Shown one piece after another: positions 57,891 to 64,000 of a stretch of 64,000 nucleotides of DNA. The position numbers and the translations under genes are program-made. The first letter of the stretch is position 1, and each line of letters starts with the position of its first letter. Location: the NCBI GenBank assembly GCA_037039925.1, contig JAXRKP010000474.1:184501-248500 (forward strand), written 5' to 3'. This stretch comes from Doris montereyensis (taxonomy: Eukaryota > Mollusca > Gastropoda > Nudibranchia > Dorididae). The notes below the pieces were generated by a model that had not been told where the DNA came from, ran no database searches, and saw only the letters and a list, made by a program, of their open reading frames with translations.

Positions 57891-59620
57891 GTAATTCCTC
57901 TTACTGATTTACATTTTCTTGTGTGTACATTCCAGTTAATGACACCTTAAGGAGGAGGGAAGTAACCAATTAATGATTCAACTCTTAAAAAGATTATAGT
58001 AACCACATGATTTGTTATTACATATCTTGATAACCCTACTGAGTTGGTTCAATTTTCATTGTCTCAAGTGAACAAACAAGTTTTGTTAAGTGTAAAAAAT
58101 TCAAATGAAATGGGCTTCTTCTTGATAGATTAAAGTGTTAAATTTTAACAGCATCAGGTGTTTTGACTTATCAGTCAATCTGGAATGTTGAGAAATGAAA
58201 CTCTTTGAGGACATAGACTAGCATTTCATAGATCCTCAAGCCTTTTAAACTATCCTGTGCACCCATGTACTAAATTAAAGAAACAATGCAGTAATGGTCC
58301 CATCTGAGGCGGCATATCATGATAGACCAATATAAATGCACAGTTCCTTTCTAAGTGTAATAGCTCTTCATTTTTTAATGTTTACTTAAAATTTATTTTA
58401 CAGATTCGTATGAAAATGTACAGTTACAGAAAATAATTGTTGACCACTTACCACATTGGGGAGGAATGTTTTCTTTGTCTTTTTGTTTGTCAGAGCAAAA
58501 TTCTCTATTCATCTATGAAGTTTACAAGAGTATTGCTATCTTTTAATAAAGAACATCGAATCAACCTGGCTAATCTGAAGAAAGAAAGACATAATTAAAC
58601 GAAAGCATGGACGCGATTCTTTCTCCTGTTCTGTGTTTGTGTATGTTGTTGGTTCAATTTTTTTAAAGACATAGATCTAGCTCGATGTGCTTTCTATACA
58701 CATAGCAATAGAATGTATAATACTTATGATGTTAAAGATAATTCCCCATGCCTTCTTTCCTCCCCATCCCCCAAGAAACAAAGGAAGAATGAAAAAAAGA
58801 AAATGTATGTCGCAGAATAGATTCCTCATGCTAGTTCAGTAAAGACGTCAAGCTTGAGACGGATGATGTGCAACTACTTGAGATTACAATTCACTACTTT
58901 AGAGTGATAATGGTGCACCTCCATATTTGAAGTTTTTTGAGGTGAAAACATGGTTTGAAAGTTTCTCAAGCTCTCAATAATAAATGTTATCAAGTTACAC
59001 CATGGCTGTACTGCCAAATGTGGTTTGTTTGCGTTTGGTTGTGTTGTTGTTGTTTTTGTTGTGTTTTTTGTTTGTTTGTTGTCGTTGTTTTTGTGGTGTT
59101 TTTTTGTTTGTTTGTTGTTGTTGGGGTTTTGATTTGGGGTTATTTGGGTGGGGAGGGGAGGGGGACGAGTCTTTTTGGATATGCAACACTTTCATTCAAA
59201 TTCAAAGATTTGCCTCTGGTTTTCATCGTTATACTGATTATTATCCATTTTCAATCCAATGTGGAGATACACCAATTTTGCTCTATACCAGCAAGTGGCA
59301 GCGAATGTCAGTAGATATAATGACGAGCGCAAAGATGGGCATCCGACCGGAAAGACTCCAAGTGTTTTCTGTGGCCTCGCTTCCGTCAATGAATAGGACA
59401 CGCTATTTTAAGACTGACTACAATTAACTTAAAGCTTGTCAGCTCTATGGGTCGACGTATCTGACGATGTTTTGAATGTTCACACTTGTCCATTGTGTGC
59501 AATGTTTAGGAGTTTATTCACACTTTCTTTTGATCGTAGATATTATATATAATAAGTTCAGGCTCGTCTTCTTCAAGTCGGAATGTAGGATTTAGCAATT
59601 ACAGCAGAGCTGCCAAGTTG
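57891..59620. other. Unassigned stretch, no gene recognised
   Basis: AT-rich sequence. At 59030-59165 there is a T/G-rich low-complexity run (GTTGTTGTTTTTG repeats, then GGGGAGGGGAGGGGG). ORFs at 58955-59427 cross this run and show no known motif. Confidence 0.6.
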
Positions 59621-59654
59621 GGAAGCGAGAGAAGAGGACAGACATGAAGATGGG

Positions 59655-60535
59655 GAAATAGAGGGACATTTTTTTTTACTATCCCTACTATGAGGAAATA
59701 GAGGGACAACTTTTTTACTATCCCTACTATGAGGAAATAGAGGGACAACTTTTTTTTTTACTATCCCTACTATGAGGAAATAGAGGGACAACTTTTTTTT
59801 ACTATCCCTACTATGAGGAAATAGTGGGACAATTTCTTTTACTATCCCTACTATGAGGAAATAGTGGGACAATTTCTTTTTTTGTTTGTTTTTTTGTGTG
59901 TGTGTGTTACATTTTATTGAAATTTCATCCAAACATCAAGTGAAGGCATTATTTCAGATACTCAGGTATTTAAGGTGAAAATAGATAAAACAACTCTTGA
60001 AACATCATCAATGCATCTCTATCAAAGTCGAACTTGCTTTGAATGAATACATTCACAAATATGCAAATAAAGGGTAAACAGCAATGACATCCAAGTGGCG
60101 AATCAGCAATCAAACCTACTATGAGAAAATAGAGGGACACTTTTTTTACTATGCCTACTATGAGAAAATAAAGGGACACTTTTTTTACTATGCCTACTTA
60201 TAGAAAATAGAGGGACACCTACTATGAGAAAATAGAGGACACTTTTTTTTTTACTATGCCTACTATGAGAAAATAGAGGGACACTTTTTTTTTTACTATG
60301 CCTACTATGAGAAAATGAGGGACACTTTTTTTACTATGCCTACTATGAGAAAATAGAGGGACACTTTTTTTACTATGCCTACTATGAGAAAATAGAGGGA
60401 CAACTTTTTTTTACTATGCCTACTATGAGAAAATAGAGGGACACTTTTTTACTATGCCTACTATGAGAAAATAGAGGGACACTTTTTTACTATCCCTACT
60501 ATGAAAAATAGAGGGACACTTTTTTTACTATCCCG
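59655..60535. repeat. Minisatellite A, unit about 38-45 bp
   Basis: Units of the form ACTATCCCTACTATGAGGAA ATAGAGGGACAAC plus a T run (59655-59885), interrupted by 240 bp of other sequence, then the sub-type ACTATGCCTACTATGAGAAA ATAGAGGGACAC plus T run (60113-60535). Unit length varies mainly through the T run. Confidence 0.95.
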
Positions 60536-60644
60536 GTCCTTTGACATTTGATTTTAAAACTGAGTCGGCAGAGACTTTTTCACTAGATATAATAATATAA
60601 CAGAAATATTTGCATGCCATCAACACAGAGTTAGAAATAGAAGT

Positions 60645-61425
60645 ACATCAGCTAGAAATTTCACATTCAGTTATTTCCTATTAAAAATAAAAAGCCCACA
60701 AACTACAAATTCCACATTCAGTTATTTCCTATTAAAAATAAAAATCCCACAAACTACAAATTCCACATTCAGTTATTTCCTATTAAAAATAAAAGCCCAC
60801 AAGCTACAAATTCAACATTCAGTTATTTCCTATTAAAAATAAAAAGCCCACAACTTCCACATTCAGTTATTTCCTATTAAAAATAAAAATCCCACAAATT
60901 CCACATTCAATTATTTCCTATTAAAATTAAAAAGCACACAAACTACAAATTCCACATTCAGTTATTTCTTTATTAAAAATAAAAAGCCCACAAACTACAA
61001 ATTCAACATTCAGTTATTTCCTATTAAAAATAAAAAGCCCACAAATTCCACATTCAGTTATTTCCTATTAAAAATAAAAAGCATACAAACTACAAATTCC
61101 ACATTCAGTTATTTCTTATTAAAAATAAAAAGCCCACAAACTACAAATTCCACATTCAGTTATTTCCTATTAAAAATAAAAAGCCCACAAATTCCACATT
61201 CAGTTATTTCCTATTAAAAATAAAAAGCCCACAAACTACAAATTCCACATTCAGTTATTTCCTATTAAAAATAAAAAGCCCACAAACTACAAATTCCACA
61301 TTCAGTTATTTCCTATTAAAATAAAAAGCACACAAACTACAAATTCCACATTCAGTTATTTCCTATTAAAAATAAAAAGCACACAAACTACGAATTCCAC
61401 ATTCAGTTATTTCCTATTTGAAGAA
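60645..61425. repeat. Minisatellite B, unit 51 bp with a shorter variant
   Basis: About 16 copies of CACAAACTACAAATTCCACA TTCAGTTATTTCCTATTAAA AATAAAAAGCC. Several copies lack the AACTACAA segment (about 40 bp). Confidence 0.96.
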
Positions 61426-61739
61426 TGAAAAGTGAAGGCTTCATGATATCCTTGGTTGGTTAGTTTCATTGCTTGTTTGTTTAATCGTTTTGACTGTTTG
61501 CTTTATTCGTTATTGGGTTTTTTCAGAGGAATTGTTATCAATATTGTTTTTCAGCTGACTTGTCTGCTGTCCAAGTATTGACCTGGTTTGAAATGGTAAC
61601 CATCAATACACAAAGGCGGCAGCACTGTCTATGTGGCCATAGTCAATAAAAAAAAAAACTAAGCGCTAAATAACAAACATTTATAGAAAGACATGAAAGT
61701 TGCCCCTTTCATCCATCGAAGAGTTACCGGTACGTGAAC

Positions 61740-62515
61740 CTATCGGGACACGGTAGTCCAGAGACAAACGGTTTTGATTCCCAGGCTAGTGTCTGTACCC
61801 ATTGCCACCTGGGTAGAGTGGGGTAAATGTCTGTACCCATTGCCACCTGTGTCGAGTGGGGTATATGTCTGTACCCATTTGCACCTGGGTCGAGTGGGGT
61901 AAATGTCTGTACCCATTGTCACCTGTGTCGAGTGGGGTAAATGTCTGTACCCATTGCCACCTGGGTCGAGTGGGGTAAATGTCTGTACCCATTGTCACCT
62001 GTGTCGAGTGGGGTAAGTGTCTGTACCCATTGCCACCTGGGTCGTAAGTGGGGTAAATGTCTGTACCCATTGCCACCTGGGTCGAGTGGGGTAAATGTCT
62101 GTACCCATTGCCACCTGTGTCGAGTGGGGTAAGTGTCTGTACCCATTGCCACCTGGGTCAGTGGGGTAAATGTCTGTACCCATTGCCACCTGGGTCGAGT
62201 GGGGTAAGTGTCTGTACCCATTGCCACCTGGGTCGAGTGGGGTAAGTGTCTGTACCCATTGCCACCTGGGTCGAATGGGGTAAGTGTCTGTACCCATTGC
62301 CACCTGGGTCGAGTGGGGTAAGTGTCTGTACCCATTGCCACCTGCGTCGAGTGGGGTAAGTGTCTGTACCCATTGCCACCTGGGTCGAGATGGGTAAATG
62401 CGTGTAAAGTGTCTTTTCCAAGGAATACAGGGGGGCCTAGCTATGCTAGGATTCGAACACGGACCTCATGATCCCAAGTCCAGCAGCCTAACCACTGGGC
62501 AACCAATGCCATATC
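61740..62515 (-). mobile_element. tRNA-like SINE with an internal 38-bp minisatellite expansion
   Basis: Right end (62435-62510), in reverse complement, is a tRNA-like head: TTGCCCAGTGGTTAGGCTGC and B box GTGTTCGAATCC. The body next to it (GGGTAAATGCGTGTAAAGTG TCTTTTCCAAGG) is shared with other SINE pieces. The left end (GGCTAGTGTCTGTACCC) matches the tail of 63880-63960 (AAGCTAGTGCTTGTACGC). The middle is a tandem expansion of part of the body. Confidence 0.75.
61791..62397. repeat. Minisatellite C, 38-bp unit, about 16 copies
   Basis: Unit TGTCTGTACCCATTGCCACC TGGGTCGAGTGGGGTAAA, with G/T variants at TGGGTCG/TGTGTCG and AAATG/AAGTG. 38 is not divisible by 3, so overlapping ORFs on both strands cycle through three frames (MGTDTYPTRP-like repeats). 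These are not genes. Confidence 0.97.
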
Positions 62516-63039
62516 TAGGTAGGGATAGTTATAAATAAATCCTAATTGAAATGTAAATGTGTTACGACATGTACTTTCTACGAATGATATAAAACTAAGA
62601 ATATCCTGAATGAAAAGAAATAATTTTATCTTGAAAAGAATAAATTTTGAATGGTTCCTTTAAGCCGTCTGTTCTACCACACAGCGGAGGAAATGGAAAA
62701 GGGGTAGTATTGTTCTACTCTTCATCTTTCATGTTTAAATTGCGATACGCCAAAAGTCGTCTGCCCTTGACGTTTCCTGCTTAAACTGGGGTACAATAAC
62801 ACCCTTCTTTCTTCATCATTTTCCTTTAACTCTTGCTCACGTCATTTTTCCCTTCCTGTGAACTCTTGAATAAAAAAAAGACTGTGGCATAAATAAACAA
62901 AATGTACATAAATATTCAGTAAAGACTAACAGAATAAAAATAACAATTGACGTTTCGCATATTCTCTCTATTTCTGTGTCACTTAGTTTGTCTTGTTTCT
63001 CTCTCTGTCTCTGTCTGCTTTTGTCTGTCTGTCTGTCGC

Positions 63040-63542
<503 letters not shown>

Positions 63543-63819
63543 CACACCCCCACATCAGTCGTGCCGAAAATCGAGGCACTTGTCGATAATTGCTGTCTGG
63601 GATGTCTGTTGACTGGAAGGCGCGTGTAAACACCGCCTCAGTTTTCCTTATAATGAATGATATCTGTATGAAAAGGAGCACGTGCTCCCATTTGCCACGC
63701 ACGTCTCCCCAAGCCCCTATTTCTGTTTCTCATTACTGTTAGACATAGCAAACTACTGCATACTATTATCTTTGTTGTTGGGCTGAGCGAAAATTTCCTT
63801 CAAGGCCAGTATGGCCCAC

Positions 63820-64000
63820 AGAGCCGAAGCCTATCCCGTTTTCTAAAGTGAGAAATGGAACGGAATGATAATAATCGCCTTATGGAGAGGACGCTAGTCT
63901 GTCGCATGTTCTTACTTCCAAGCTAGTGCTTGTACGCATTCGCATTTGCGTTAATTAAGTATCTTTCCCTAAAGAGCACAACGTCGCTACAAGTTTTGCC
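63820..64000 (-). mobile_element. SINE body fragment running off the window
   Basis: GAGGACGCTAGTCTGTCGCA, AGCTAGTGCTTGTACGCATT and CTTTCCCTAAAGAGCACAAC resemble 52261-52380 and the SINE flanks at 61780 and 62410. The head would lie beyond 64000. Confidence 0.6.

Noticed and set aside
61740..62421. Overlapping ORFs of 60-140 codons on both strands
   Set aside because: They are frame-cycling readings of a 38-bp minisatellite with no stop in the unit.

Overview
This is animal nuclear DNA. It is AT-rich, carries multi-exon genes with GT-AG introns, and is dense in SINEs, non-LTR retrotransposon remnants, cut-and-paste DNA transposon remnants, minisatellites and (CT)n, (TA)n and (GA)n microsatellites. 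Protein families and repeat style fit a bilaterian invertebrate, most likely a mollusc and perhaps a heterobranch gastropod. The organism is an inference. The proteins are recognised from memory of the families; no search was run.

Layout. From 1 to 8894, on the minus strand, lies the 5' part of DPH5 (diphthamide biosynthesis methyltransferase), five exons with the 3' end beyond the window edge. Its introns hold a 33-bp satellite, a PIF/Harbinger remnant, a TA-flanked pogo-like element and a roughly 350-bp MITE. About 500 bp away and divergent, UBE3C (HECT ubiquitin ligase) occupies 9396-32347 on the plus strand in 25 exons. Its corrected coding length is about 1088 codons, complete to the catalytic cysteine and stop. 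Three of its exons (3, 14, 19) carry 1-2 base indels.

From 32348 to 38984 is a gene-poor stretch between convergent genes. It holds a broken Mutator-like transposase-domain gene, SINEs and a 200-bp tandem duplication. From 38985 to 53714, on the minus strand, lies a steroid 5-alpha-reductase family gene. Eight exons are clear or fairly clear, a ninth is weak, and its first exon and one microexon were not found. Its introns hold a LINE 3' fragment, a broken intronless gene of a multi-copy metazoan family with a Cys-rich tail (46150-48854, antisense), a satellite of 150-180 bp period, and an inverted SINE pair. From 53.8 to 56.1 kb is a stack of nested insertions. At 57736 a plus-strand gene of unknown identity begins. 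From 57.1 to 63.5 kb the sequence is mostly tandem repeats: two long (CT)n tracts and three unrelated minisatellites, one of which is an expansion inside a tRNA-type SINE.

The housekeeping genes do not form a pathway together. The main interest lies in the mobile-element content: nested insertions that can be resolved to the base pair, a repeat family with X-box-like sites, three near-identical GGCCC palindromes with MEF2-like cores, and the broken Cys-tailed gene family.
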